Assembly (NCBI GenBank): GCA_015490255.1 | Contig: WFYF01000213.1 | Location: forward strand, 1 to 6,746 | Source of the DNA: Caldifarciminota bacterium | GTDB lineage: Bacteria > Hydrothermota > Hydrothermia > S141-80 | DNA length: 6,746 nucleotides | Reading direction: 5' to 3' | Part shown: in pieces, positions 1-5,966 of the stretch | Layout of the letters: every line of letters starts with the position of its first letter | Numbering within the stretch: position 1 is the stretch's first letter | Position numbers and translations under genes: made by a program | Notes under the pieces: generated by a model | Seen by the model: only the letters and a program-made list of their open reading frames with translations | Databases searched by the model: none | What the model was told of the DNA's origin: nothing

Positions 1-17
1 CCGGAAATTGTCCAGAG

Positions 18-41
18 ATACCCTGGCCCCAGTATTTTTTT
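18..41 (+). terminator. Weak hairpin plus T-run, possible end of an upstream plus-strand transcript
   Basis: CTGG (23-26) can pair with CCAG (29-32), and flanking ATA (18-20) can pair with TAT (33-35) across a two-base bulge. Seven T residues follow directly at 35-41. The order hairpin then T-run fits an intrinsic terminator for a gene entering from the left. The stem is short, however, and its loop is very tight. An alternative fold pairs CCAG at 12-15 with CTGG at 23-26. No upstream gene is visible in the window, so this call is tentative. Confidence 0.25.
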
Positions 42-69
42 GACAAACCCCCTTCCGCTCCGGGAAGAT
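40..69 (+). promoter_or_regulatory. Possible distal promoter for the CrtO-like gene
   Basis: A perfect -35 consensus TTGACA lies at 40-45. With an 18-nt spacer, the -10 position would be GAAGAT (64-69), which matches TATAAT at only three of six bases. The box overlaps the end of the T-run, as often seen where one transcript ends and the next begins. The -35 is convincing and the -10 is not. Confidence 0.22.
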
Positions 70-105
70 CCCTGGATTCGTGCGACCCCGGGTTTGGGAT
101 GTATC

Positions 106-134
106 TTGACCGTGGGCCCCGGAACATGTACCCT
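106..134 (+). promoter_or_regulatory. Possible proximal promoter giving a leaderless mRNA
   Basis: TTGACC (106-111) is followed after exactly 17 nt by TACCCT (129-134). The -35 matches five of six bases and the -10 three of six. Transcription would begin about 7 nt past the -10, essentially at the ATG at 143. That would fit the absence of any Shine-Dalgarno sequence before this gene. The evidence is pattern only. Confidence 0.22.
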
Positions 135-142
135 TAATCCCG

Positions 143-682
143 ATGCCAGAGCGTCTCACCCTGTGGTTCCGTTTTCTCGCGGGAACGGTGGGGGTGGGGG
201 CGGCCCTCGTCCTGTTCGCCCGGAGCGTGCCCCCCTCCAGCATCGCTTTCGCCTTCTGGGTCAACGTGTTTCTGATGGTCTGGGCGGTGCTCATCCGGGC
301 GGGTGCGCTCCTCCGGCTTCCGCCGGGGTATTTCGCGGTGTCCTCCCGGGAGCTTCGCCTGCACCGTCTGCTGGGGGTCCCCGCGGCCCGGAAACTCTTC
401 CGCCGGCTCCCCACCAACGCCGCCCTGAAACTGCGGGGGCGGCGCGATCTCGCCCGGCTGGAGAGGGAAACCCGATCCGCCGAAACCGGTCACCTCCTGG
501 TGTTCGCGGCGGTGACGGGGTTCGCCTTCTGGGCGGGCCTGCGGTATGGTCTCCGGGTCGCCCTCCCCTATGCCGTCTTCAACCTCTTCCTCAACGGCTA
601 TCCGGTGCTGGTCCAGCGCCACAACCGCGCCCGGATCTGGCGGATCCAGCGGATGGCCCTCCTCAAAAATCCAGCGGAATGA
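143..682 (+). CDS. CrtO-family membrane acyltransferase-like protein
   Basis: This 179-residue integral membrane protein resembles glycosyl-4,4'-diaponeurosporenoate acyltransferase (CrtO), which in Staphylococcus aureus adds a fatty acyl chain in the last step of staphyloxanthin synthesis. Two family signatures are visible: ETRSAETGH at residues 109-117, matching the staphylococcal ETKRAELIH region, and NGYPVLVQRHNRAR at 151-164, matching NVPIIIVQRYNRPR. Its length is close to the staphylococcal enzyme (about 165 residues, from memory). Hydrophobic segments lie at about 11-28, 35-53, 117-134 and 138-155, with a basic cytoplasmic-type stretch at 82-112. The ATG at 143 is the first start after an in-frame stop at 107-109. 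No Shine-Dalgarno sequence precedes it, although the minus-strand operon genes have good ones. No carotenoid genes are nearby, so the acyl acceptor is unknown. Family assignment is fairly sure and substrate is not. Confidence 0.8.
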   Translation: MPERLTLWFRFLAGTVGVGAALVLFARSVPPSSIAFAFWVNVFLMVWAVLIRAGALLRLPPGYFAVSSRELRLHRLLGVPAARKLFRRLPTNAALKLRGRRDLARLERETRSAETGHLLVFAAVTGFAFWAGLRYGLRVALPYAVFNLFLNGYPVLVQRHNRARIWRIQRMALLKNPAE

Positions 683-697
683 TGCGATAGAATCTCC

Positions 698-712
698 CTC
701 TGCACAGCAGGG
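698..712 (+). other. Short hairpin after the CrtO-like gene
   Basis: CTGC (700-703) pairs with GCAG (707-710) around an ACA loop, and the stem extends outward by one G-T and one C-G pair. It begins 15 nt past the stop at 680-682. There is no T-run, so it is at best a weak or factor-assisted terminator. Confidence 0.2.
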
Positions 713-764
713 TGGAAAAGGTGTCCTCTGCCGCCGTTCGTTGATGTATTTCCCGGGGCGTGGT

Positions 765-837
765 GGGGAGTTTCCTGCAGAAGTCAAAAGGTTTTGCAAT
801 GACGGGAGAGGGCTGCTTCCCTTTGGCTTTCGCGATG
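765..837 (-). repeat. Two degenerate tandem units of a CATTGC-type noncoding repeat
   Basis: Read on the minus strand, unit A (837-804, 34 nt) and unit B (801-765, 37 nt) share the pattern CAT(C/T)GC(G/A)AAA, CC, then GCAG, then CTCCC in the same order with small gaps. The pattern recalls the dispersed noncoding repeats with CATTGCGA...GAAGCAATCTCC found in many bacterial genomes. Those repeats produce spurious short peptides when translated, as this one would. Both copies are degraded. The repeat status rests on resemblance and the internal tandem similarity. Confidence 0.3.
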
Positions 838-841
838 TGGA

Positions 842-858
842 GGGGAGAGCCACTCCCC
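842..858 (-). terminator. GC-rich hairpin downstream of the lipoprotein operon
   Basis: GGGGAG (842-847) and CTCCCC (853-858) form a perfect 6-bp GC-rich stem with a 5-nt loop. On the minus strand it begins about 10 nt after the TGA of the last lipoprotein gene (870-868), the usual place for a transcription end. No T-run follows, so it is not a classical intrinsic terminator. It could act as a 3'-end stabilising stem or a factor-dependent stop. Confidence 0.35.
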
Positions 859-867
859 CGGTTCAAT

Positions 868-1482
868 TCACTTCAGGGAAATCACGAACGTCCCGGTGGA
901 GTCAAGGAGGGGAGCATAAAAGTGCAGAATCTCGGCACAGCGTGCCTGCTGAACGGGATCGGACGAGAATGCATAACGGTAAAGGCCCTGTTGGGCTCGA
1001 AGGCGGGGATAGGACAGGGAATACCCCATGAGCACGACACCCATCACGGATGCACCGGCAACCATGGGAAAAAACAGTGGGAAGAGAAAACCGCATGCGA
1101 GGTCGTCCGGGCATCGGAAGAGGCCCGACGTCCATGGGAGAATCGTGAGAACACCGCCCAGCACCGCGCCCACAAGGGCCTCGCTTTGAAGGGACGTGGG
1201 GCGATAAGATGACGGAAATCGGTACGCCATACACCGGATGGTCCCGGCAGAAAAAGCCTTCCCGTCCACGAAAAGCGTGTCCGGGCTCCACCGGATCTCT
1301 CCCGCCCACAGGGTGTCCCGGGCCACCACCATCCCCCGGGTTCCATCCGGGAATCTCTCCCCCCCGGGGATGTCCGGAACGAAGGGATGAGAAGGTCTCC
1401 GCACCAGAGGATAGCAACTCAACAGCGTGGCAAACCACAGGAACCAGGCCCTCCAGGCGCCTCGGCGCGGTATCTTTTTCAT
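868..1482 (-). CDS. Predicted lipoprotein with Sm-like beta region and two hydrophobic segments (second of a tandem pair)
   Basis: The product has 204 residues and no recognised family. An n-region with K2, K3, R6, R7 and R11 leads into a hydrophobic stretch and a lipobox LLSC with the lipidated cysteine at residue 23, so it should be lipidated and held in the envelope. Residues 50-88 look like a small beta domain (MVVARDTLWAGEIRWSPDTL, then IRCMAYRF). Hydrophobic, glycine-containing segments follow at about 103-120 and 131-153, and a polar tail ends near STGTFVISLK. The ATG at 1482-1480 overlaps the TGA of the preceding gene as ATGA. GGAGGAA lies 8 nt upstream, which fixes this start over a longer open frame reaching 1824. 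The overlap suggests translational coupling. The layout matches the upstream neighbour and indicates a diverged duplicate. Function unknown. Confidence 0.75.
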   Translation of the reverse strand: MKKIPRRGAWRAWFLWFATLLSCYPLVRRPSHPFVPDIPGGERFPDGTRGMVVARDTLWAGEIRWSPDTLFVDGKAFSAGTIRCMAYRFPSSYRPTSLQSEALVGAVLGGVLTILPWTSGLFRCPDDLACGFLFPLFFPMVAGASVMGVVLMGYSLSYPRLRAQQGLYRYAFSSDPVQQARCAEILHFYAPLLDSTGTFVISLK

Positions 1483-2078
1483 CGGTTCGTTCCTCCAGAT
1501 CCCGAAGATGAAATCCGTTCTCTGCACCATGACCCTTCGTTGTAAAAACCCGGCTGATAGGCGCGGAAGGGTGAGGCGCGGCCGGAGGAAATCGTCCAGA
1601 TTTGCCTTCCGCTGGAAGGACCATGGCCCGGAGGATTCGTGAAAAACCAGACCAGGAGCATCCCGGAGAAATATGGAACCGTGATTTTCCACGTCCCGAG
1701 AGTATCCGGACCGGCCCAGAGGGTCAGGAGCAACGCGCCCAGCCCTCCACCTCCATAAAAGAGCAGCGGGCTTGCCGGCGGGACAGGAATCCGGTGGTGC
1801 GGGGAAATTTCGGCCTCCACACACCGGACCGCGCTTTTGCGAATCTTCACCGTGTCTCCCTGTGGTGTGCGCAGGAAAAGGTCCCCATCCGTGAGCCGCA
1901 AAAGCGTGCCGGAGACCACCTCTCCGGTGCGGGATACCAGGACCACGGGCGTTCCCAGCACGAGTGGAGAAACGCGCTCCCGTGCATCTGGAACCAGATG
2001 TCCGCCCCGATTCTCAAGCGTAAGGGGCGGAACGCAGCCCATGAGGATCAGGATCGGCAACATCCACCACCGGTGCAT
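1479..2078 (-). CDS. Predicted lipoprotein with Sm-like beta region and two hydrophobic segments (first of a tandem pair)
   Basis: The product has 199 residues and no recognised family. A short signal peptide (MHRWWMLPILILMGC) ends in a lipobox LMGC with cysteine at residue 15. Methionine at the -2 position of the box is tolerated but not usual. Residues 43-88 are rich in predicted beta strands (TPVVLVSRTGEVVSGTLLRL, DLFLRTPQGD, VRCVEAE) and resemble the small barrel modules common in Bacteroidetes-type envelope lipoproteins. A Gly-rich hydrophobic segment at about 104-122 and a second at 132-147 could insert in a membrane. The tail (about 150-199) is polar and Ser/Gly-rich. AGGAGG sits 11 nt before the ATG, inside a possible upstream mini-ORF. 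The gene lies 98 nt downstream of the 551-residue secreted protein gene and overlaps the next by 4 nt. The role is unknown. Confidence 0.75.
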   Translation of the reverse strand: MHRWWMLPILILMGCVPPLTLENRGGHLVPDARERVSPLVLGTPVVLVSRTGEVVSGTLLRLTDGDLFLRTPQGDTVKIRKSAVRCVEAEISPHHRIPVPPASPLLFYGGGGLGALLLTLWAGPDTLGTWKITVPYFSGMLLVWFFTNPPGHGPSSGRQIWTISSGRASPFRAYQPGFYNEGSWCRERISSSGSGGTNR

Positions 2079-2083
2079 CTCCC

Positions 2084-2140
2084 TTACAACCTCCTATTCC
2101 GCCCCTCACCCAATCCGGCAAGGGCCAGGACACAAACCAT
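2084..2140 (-). CDS. Possible 18-codon leader or small ORF before the lipoprotein pair
   Basis: ATG at 2140-2138 opens a frame encoding MVCVLALAGLGEGRNRRL and ends at TAA (2086-2084), 5 nt before the lipoprotein ATG. GGAGG lies 8 nt upstream at 2154-2150, a good ribosome binding site. The lipoprotein's own AGGAGG is inside the end of this ORF, so ribosomes finishing here could load or mask the next start. It could be a leader peptide, a coupling device, or chance. No homologue is known to me and the length is too short for coding statistics. Confidence 0.25.
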   Translation of the reverse strand: MVCVLALAGLGEGRNRRL

Positions 2141-2149
2141 CGCCCCTTC

Positions 2150-2169
2150 CTCCGGCAAAATCACCGGAG
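2150..2169 (-). promoter_or_regulatory. Intergenic hairpin overlapping a GGAGG site
   Basis: CTCCGG and CCGGAG form a perfect 6-bp stem around an 8-nt loop, starting 7 nt after the stop of the 551-residue protein gene. The 3' arm contains most of the GGAGG that precedes the small ORF at 2140-2084, so folding would hide that ribosome binding site. No T-run follows the stem (the four T residues are in the loop), so it is not a standard terminator. It could be a processing or attenuation element within the operon. Confidence 0.3.
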
Positions 2170-2176
2170 AGGTCAA

Positions 2177-3832
2177 TCAGGGCAACATCACCATCCGGCG
2201 ATACACGGGCCGGTTTCCCTCCCGGATCATGAGGCCGAACACGCCGGGGGGCAGGGAAGGAAAGGTCACCTGAATCCCGCCCGGCAGAAGGCGCACCCGG
2301 CGCCGCCACCGGACACGTCCCGCCCCGTCCACCAGCACCACCTCCACCCTTCCGGACCTTCCTGCAAGAAACACGCCCCGGGGGAGCAGACGCACCCGAA
2401 CCGGCGAGACACCGGGTACGCGCTCCGATGCGGCCACACCGAGCCGGTAGTGCCCGGTATCCAGCGTACCGTCCAGACCGCCGAACACGGGCGGGGCCAG
2501 ATCCGGATGGAAGGGATCCGTGCCGCTTCCCGCATAAAACGCCGCCAGCGCCCAGGCCATCACCTGCCGCAGGCCGGGAAGATGCTGCCCGGTGTGGAGG
2601 CTGTCCACCCCACCGTTCAGGCCATACCCCAGGGCTTCCACCACCACAAACTTCAGCGTGTCCCCGTGGGAGAGGGTGAAGGGTCCGGCGCTCTGAAGAA
2701 ACCGGTAGTCGTAAGGTCCATACCCCATCATCCACGGGTCCGGGGCGATCCGGTAATGTTGGGTAAAGTCTGCATCGCCCCAGAGATAGGCTGTCCATGC
2801 GGAGTCGTTGGTAGGATCGTTGTTCCAGTCCCACCACTGGTGGGCCCGCAGGCGCACCATCCGGCGACCCGCAAAGACCGAATCGGAAGAAGACGGCGGC
2901 GCCCAGAGAAGGGCAAACCCCAGGGCCAGCGCGCTTTCGCCCCCCTCCAGCGAATCGTTCTCCGGCGAGGAAGGGTCGTCGCCGTCCAGGATGAAAGAGA
3001 GGTTCCGGGGGATGAGATAGCCCACCACCGTCCGGGGTGTGCCGTTGCGGTATACCGTGAAGGTATCACCCTCCCCGGGAAGAACGAACTCGTCCGGATC
3101 GTCCCCCCAGATGAGAAGATGGTCGGGAATCCCGTCCGGTTCGGGCCACGTCGTGTCCCGGGTGATGGTCCACTGATCCACCGGTGTCCAGGGATGATCC
3201 CGCCAGCCGTCGTACCCCACCCAATCGTCAATATGGGGATTCTGAAAATCGGCTCCGCTCACATCGGCGTCCATCAGCCAGCCCACCATCACGTCGGTCA
3301 GGGCTCCCGGACAGGAAGGCAGGGTGCATTCCGTGGAATCGTAGGTCACGAAATATTCGTGGATATACACGAGGTCCCCGAACCCCGCATCCCAGTGCAG
3401 GGTGCGCATGATCACACCTACGCCGAGGTGGGGGTCCGTCGTGTAGGGATTGTCGGCGAAATCGTCAAAGGCGGTCACCACATCCACGGCGCTTTTGCCC
3501 GGTCCAACATAGGCGAAGTTTGAATCCACCGGACTGGGAGTCCAGCCCAGCCGATCAAAGTCCGTGGGACCCCACTCCCAGGAGCCATAGTTGCACAGCA
3601 TCGCCACGGGCTGCCCTCCGATCCGGGAACTCAGGATAAACCCGCCCAGCCACAGATGGTAGTTGTTGATCTGGGTGTCCGGCGCATATGTCATGGAGGG
3701 CAGGATGCTGTTGGGATCGCCGAGCATACAATAATTGCTTACCGTCTGGGCAACCCGCCCCACGTTCACCGCGATGGTGTCGCGGGCCGGGCGGGCGCTC
3801 ACCAGCATGAGGAACATCAGAAACGCTTCCAT
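2177..3832 (-). CDS. Secreted protein of unknown function with a Type IX-like C-terminal sorting domain
   Basis: The 551-residue product begins with a hydrophobic leader (MEAFLMFLMLVSA, cleavage likely near residues 13-16) that lacks the usual basic n-region. The body (about 20-460) is rich in Trp, Tyr, Asp and Gly, with four cysteines (35, 80, 169, 174) and Asp-rich stretches such as LMDADVSGADF (186-196), ILDGDDPSSPENDS (281-294) and WWDWNNDPTNDS (333-344). These could bind metal, but no enzyme motif is recognisable. The last 75 residues contain VRLLP, VDGAGRVR, LPPGVFGL and a final RRMVMLP, the beta-sandwich plan of Por/Type IX sorting domains. They align with the C-terminus of the preceding protein. 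GGAGG (3843-3839) lies 6 nt before the ATG, and the gap to the previous stop is only 14 nt, so both genes are very likely co-transcribed. A surface or extracellular location is inferred. Confidence 0.82.
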   Translation of the reverse strand: MEAFLMFLMLVSARPARDTIAVNVGRVAQTVSNYCMLGDPNSILPSMTYAPDTQINNYHLWLGGFILSSRIGGQPVAMLCNYGSWEWGPTDFDRLGWTPSPVDSNFAYVGPGKSAVDVVTAFDDFADNPYTTDPHLGVGVIMRTLHWDAGFGDLVYIHEYFVTYDSTECTLPSCPGALTDVMVGWLMDADVSGADFQNPHIDDWVGYDGWRDHPWTPVDQWTITRDTTWPEPDGIPDHLLIWGDDPDEFVLPGEGDTFTVYRNGTPRTVVGYLIPRNLSFILDGDDPSSPENDSLEGGESALALGFALLWAPPSSSDSVFAGRRMVRLRAHQWWDWNNDPTNDSAWTAYLWGDADFTQHYRIAPDPWMMGYGPYDYRFLQSAGPFTLSHGDTLKFVVVEALGYGLNGGVDSLHTGQHLPGLRQVMAWALAAFYAGSGTDPFHPDLAPPVFGGLDGTLDTGHYRLGVAASERVPGVSPVRVRLLPRGVFLAGRSGRVEVVLVDGAGRVRWRRRVRLLPGGIQVTFPSLPPGVFGLMIREGNRPVYRRMVMLP

Positions 3833-3846
3833 GGCTTTCCTCCAGG

Positions 3847-5856
3847 TCAGGGAATCACCACACGGACCGACCGGTGGTGGGGGAATACCACCGTATAGAT
3901 CCCCCGGGGCAGCCGCAGAACCTTCACCCCTCTCACCTCCCCCTGAAACCGCACCCGGCCCAGGGCATCCACCACCCGGAAAGGCCCGCGCTGCACGATC
4001 CGGATCCCCCCGGGCAGAAGGCGGACCGGCAGATTCCTCTGATTTTCAGGAAACGCTTCGGCCACGGAGGTGGAGGGAAGCGCCACAAAACGCAGATGGT
4101 CCGGATAAACGGCCAGAATCCCCGCGGACGTGGGAAGAAGGGATTGCGACCGGCGCGTTTCCTCCGTCAGGGGTTGCGCATGGAGCCAGGTTCCGTCCGG
4201 GATCCGGAAAATCTCCAGCCGGGGCGGATCAGCGGACAGGAACAGGCGGGTTCCGGACAGGGCCATGGTGCCGGGTGAGAAGGGAAGGGGGAAAACGTTT
4301 GCAAACACCGGATTGAGGGGTGTGTTCAGGTCCACCACCTGGACCTGGTTTCCCTCAAGGAGGATGGCCATCCAGCGCCCATCCTGCACCATATGTTTCC
4401 CGATCGCCGGGAGGGCCCACGCGCCGGCCGGTGCGGGCGCGGTGGGGTCTGACAGGTCATAGGCTTTCAGGGTGTCGCCGCAGAGGAAATAGGCGTATGG
4501 AGCAGCCCACACCGCATCCGCCGCCGTGTCGCAGGGCGGGGATGCCGCGCCCACGATCCCGGGTGGATCGGGGTCCACGACGTTCAGATAGGTGGTTCGC
4601 AGAACCAGGATCAGGCTGGTGTCCCCGATCACCCTGTAGGCACCGGTGAACCGCCGGGTCCACGTCTCCACCATCCCATCCGGTCCCACCTGAAAAAGAT
4701 GAAGATAGGGGCTTGTTCGGGAACCCACAAGCACGCCGGCGTATGGGGGATGGAGAAAGGCCTGGAACGTCTCCCGTAGGGGTGCGTAAATTTTCTGAAA
4801 CACAGCTCCCCTCGGGTTCAGGGATTCGGGGTGGAATGTGGCGTATCCCACCACCACGCTGTCCGTATCCGGCGGGGACACCACCCGATCCGTGTCCGGG
4901 AACGCGAACAGCCCATGCCCTTCGCTCCGGGAAACCAGAACGGCCTTAAAACCGATCCATGCCGGAAAGACCAGAACTTCCTGGTAATGAAGATCGCTGG
5001 CGAAAAGGAACATCCACGCCCCCTGATCAAACCAGCTCATCCGCGCACCCCGGGGATTCACGGTCACGGAAGGGGGAAGGGAGTCCAGGCTGAATCTGTA
5101 GGGTCCAGAAGCAATCTGGCTGCCAAACCGGCGGAACCTCAATGGATGAGGCACCCAGTGCCACCAGTCCACAAGGGTGTCGCGATCCAGGCGGATGGTG
5201 GGGGCGGAGGGAGAGGTCACGTCCAGGACGGTCAGCAAATTCCACCAGGAGCCCACCACCAGCCATTGCGAATCCGGATAGAAGACCAGGGGATGGGCGG
5301 AATAGGATAGAAGGTCGGTGAGGGTGGAAAAATCCCGGGAAGCCAGGAGAAGGCACTGATTGGTGCCGATCCACACGTAAGGGCTGTCCGGATGGATTTC
5401 CAGATCCATCACCACCTCCGAGTCCGCAAGCGTGACGACCATGCCTGGATAGGGGGAACCTGTTCCGGCGTTCAGGGCGACCACGGAAGAACCGCATCCC
5501 ACATAGAGGGTGTCGTGCACTTTCCGGATCCGGACACGGGCTGCCGGAACGGAAGCATACAGATCCCGACTCCAGAGAGGCGCTGGATACAGGGGGGTTC
5601 CGAGATCCACAGCCTGAACGGTGCATCCTGCATCATGGAAGGTTCCCGCATACAGCGTGTCCCCGGCGAGGCGGAGATCCCGGATGATCCCGGGAAGGGG
5701 GAGGGAACTCCGGAAGGCGAAGGCCGCGGTTCCCGTGTCCTGGAAGATGAGGAGATGGGAAGGTGTGGCGAGGATCAGGAGGTTCCGGAGGGAGTCAATG
5801 GTCATGAGATCAAACCGGGAAAGGTTCAGGAGGCCTGCCGAGAGCAACCAGATCAT
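3847..5856 (-). CDS. Secreted beta-propeller-like protein with LVIVD-like repeats and C-terminal sorting domain
   Basis: The 669-residue product starts with a short hydrophobic leader (MIWLLSAGLLNLS). At least four repeats of the form V-x-x-x-D-(L/V)-x-x-P-x-x-P are visible: TVQAVDLGTPLYPAP (79-93), LLTVLDVTSPSAPTI (207-221), LKAYDLSDPTAPAPA (463-477) and VQVVDLNTPLNPVFA (505-519). This is the signature of LVIVD repeats, which fold as propeller blades in extracellular proteins. Phrases such as DTLYAG, DTLYVG and FLCGDTLKAYD recur between them. Residues 608-669 (VRLLPGGI, VVDALGRVR, LPRGIYTVVF, final RVVIP) form a sorting-type domain like that of the next protein. No catalytic motif is seen, so a binding or structural role is more likely. 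Only a weak purine-rich site (GGAAGGGG) precedes the ATG. It is the first gene after a promoter-like sequence at 5915-5887. Confidence 0.82.
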   Translation of the reverse strand: MIWLLSAGLLNLSRFDLMTIDSLRNLLILATPSHLLIFQDTGTAAFAFRSSLPLPGIIRDLRLAGDTLYAGTFHDAGCTVQAVDLGTPLYPAPLWSRDLYASVPAARVRIRKVHDTLYVGCGSSVVALNAGTGSPYPGMVVTLADSEVVMDLEIHPDSPYVWIGTNQCLLLASRDFSTLTDLLSYSAHPLVFYPDSQWLVVGSWWNLLTVLDVTSPSAPTIRLDRDTLVDWWHWVPHPLRFRRFGSQIASGPYRFSLDSLPPSVTVNPRGARMSWFDQGAWMFLFASDLHYQEVLVFPAWIGFKAVLVSRSEGHGLFAFPDTDRVVSPPDTDSVVVGYATFHPESLNPRGAVFQKIYAPLRETFQAFLHPPYAGVLVGSRTSPYLHLFQVGPDGMVETWTRRFTGAYRVIGDTSLILVLRTTYLNVVDPDPPGIVGAASPPCDTAADAVWAAPYAYFLCGDTLKAYDLSDPTAPAPAGAWALPAIGKHMVQDGRWMAILLEGNQVQVVDLNTPLNPVFANVFPLPFSPGTMALSGTRLFLSADPPRLEIFRIPDGTWLHAQPLTEETRRSQSLLPTSAGILAVYPDHLRFVALPSTSVAEAFPENQRNLPVRLLPGGIRIVQRGPFRVVDALGRVRFQGEVRGVKVLRLPRGIYTVVFPHHRSVRVVIP

Positions 5857-5886
5857 CCCCTTCCACCCTGTTCCCTGATGTTTGAG

Positions 5887-5915
5887 AAAATACAGCCCCG
5901 GCCCCGTTTTCGCAA
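5887..5915 (-). promoter_or_regulatory. Sigma70-type promoter candidate for the secreted-protein operon
   Basis: On the minus strand TTGCGA (5915-5910) is followed after 17 nt by TATTTT (5892-5887). Each box matches its consensus at four of six positions and the spacing is optimal. Initiation would fall near 5880, giving a 5' leader of about 24 nt before the ATG at 5856. It lies between the methyltransferase stop and the first secreted-protein gene, which suggests that the operon is transcribed separately from the methyltransferase. The spacer is very GC-rich. Confidence 0.45.
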
Positions 5916-5948
5916 GTTAAGAAGTCAGGGTATCCACGGGAACATCCC

Positions 5949-5966
5949 ATCCGGATTCTGGCCAGA
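5949..5966. other. Two abutting palindromes upstream of the operon promoter
   Basis: ATCCGGAT (5949-5956) and TCTGGCCAGA (5957-5966) are perfect palindromes lying side by side, about 35-50 bp upstream of the candidate -35 and just after the methyltransferase stop. They could be a regulator site or part of a transcript end, but short palindromes arise by chance in GC-rich DNA. No T-run is present. Confidence 0.15.

Noticed and set aside
134..853. Minus-strand open frame of 239 codons opposite the CrtO-like gene
   Set aside because: Its translation is Pro/Glu/Gly/Arg-rich, low-complexity and without domain features, while the plus strand shows clear CrtO-family motifs and membrane segments.
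663..866. 67-codon minus-strand frame starting with TTG just after the last lipoprotein gene
   Set aside because: It has no ribosome binding site, runs through the repeat-like units and hairpin, and overlaps the end of the convergent gene. The peptide looks like translated noncoding repeat.
902..1624. 240-codon minus-strand frame overlapping both lipoprotein genes
   Set aside because: It is an alternative frame across the lipoprotein genes with no signal sequence, domain or ribosome binding site. The lipobox-containing frames explain the region better.
1483..1824. Upstream extension of the second lipoprotein frame to 1824
   Set aside because: The extension lies entirely inside the first lipoprotein gene. 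The ATG at 1482 has GGAGGAA 8 nt upstream and opens directly into a signal peptide with lipobox.
2450..3523. Long plus-strand open frame (357 codons) opposite the 551-residue gene
   Set aside because: It is antisense to a well-supported gene with signal peptide, ribosome binding site and sorting domain. Its translation is His/Pro/Arg-rich with no recognisable domain, as expected for a GC-rich shadow frame.
3735..4316. 193-codon plus-strand frame across the junction of the two secreted-protein genes
   Set aside because: It crosses two genes on the opposite strand and is Pro/Arg/Gly-rich without structure. Chance frame in GC-rich DNA.
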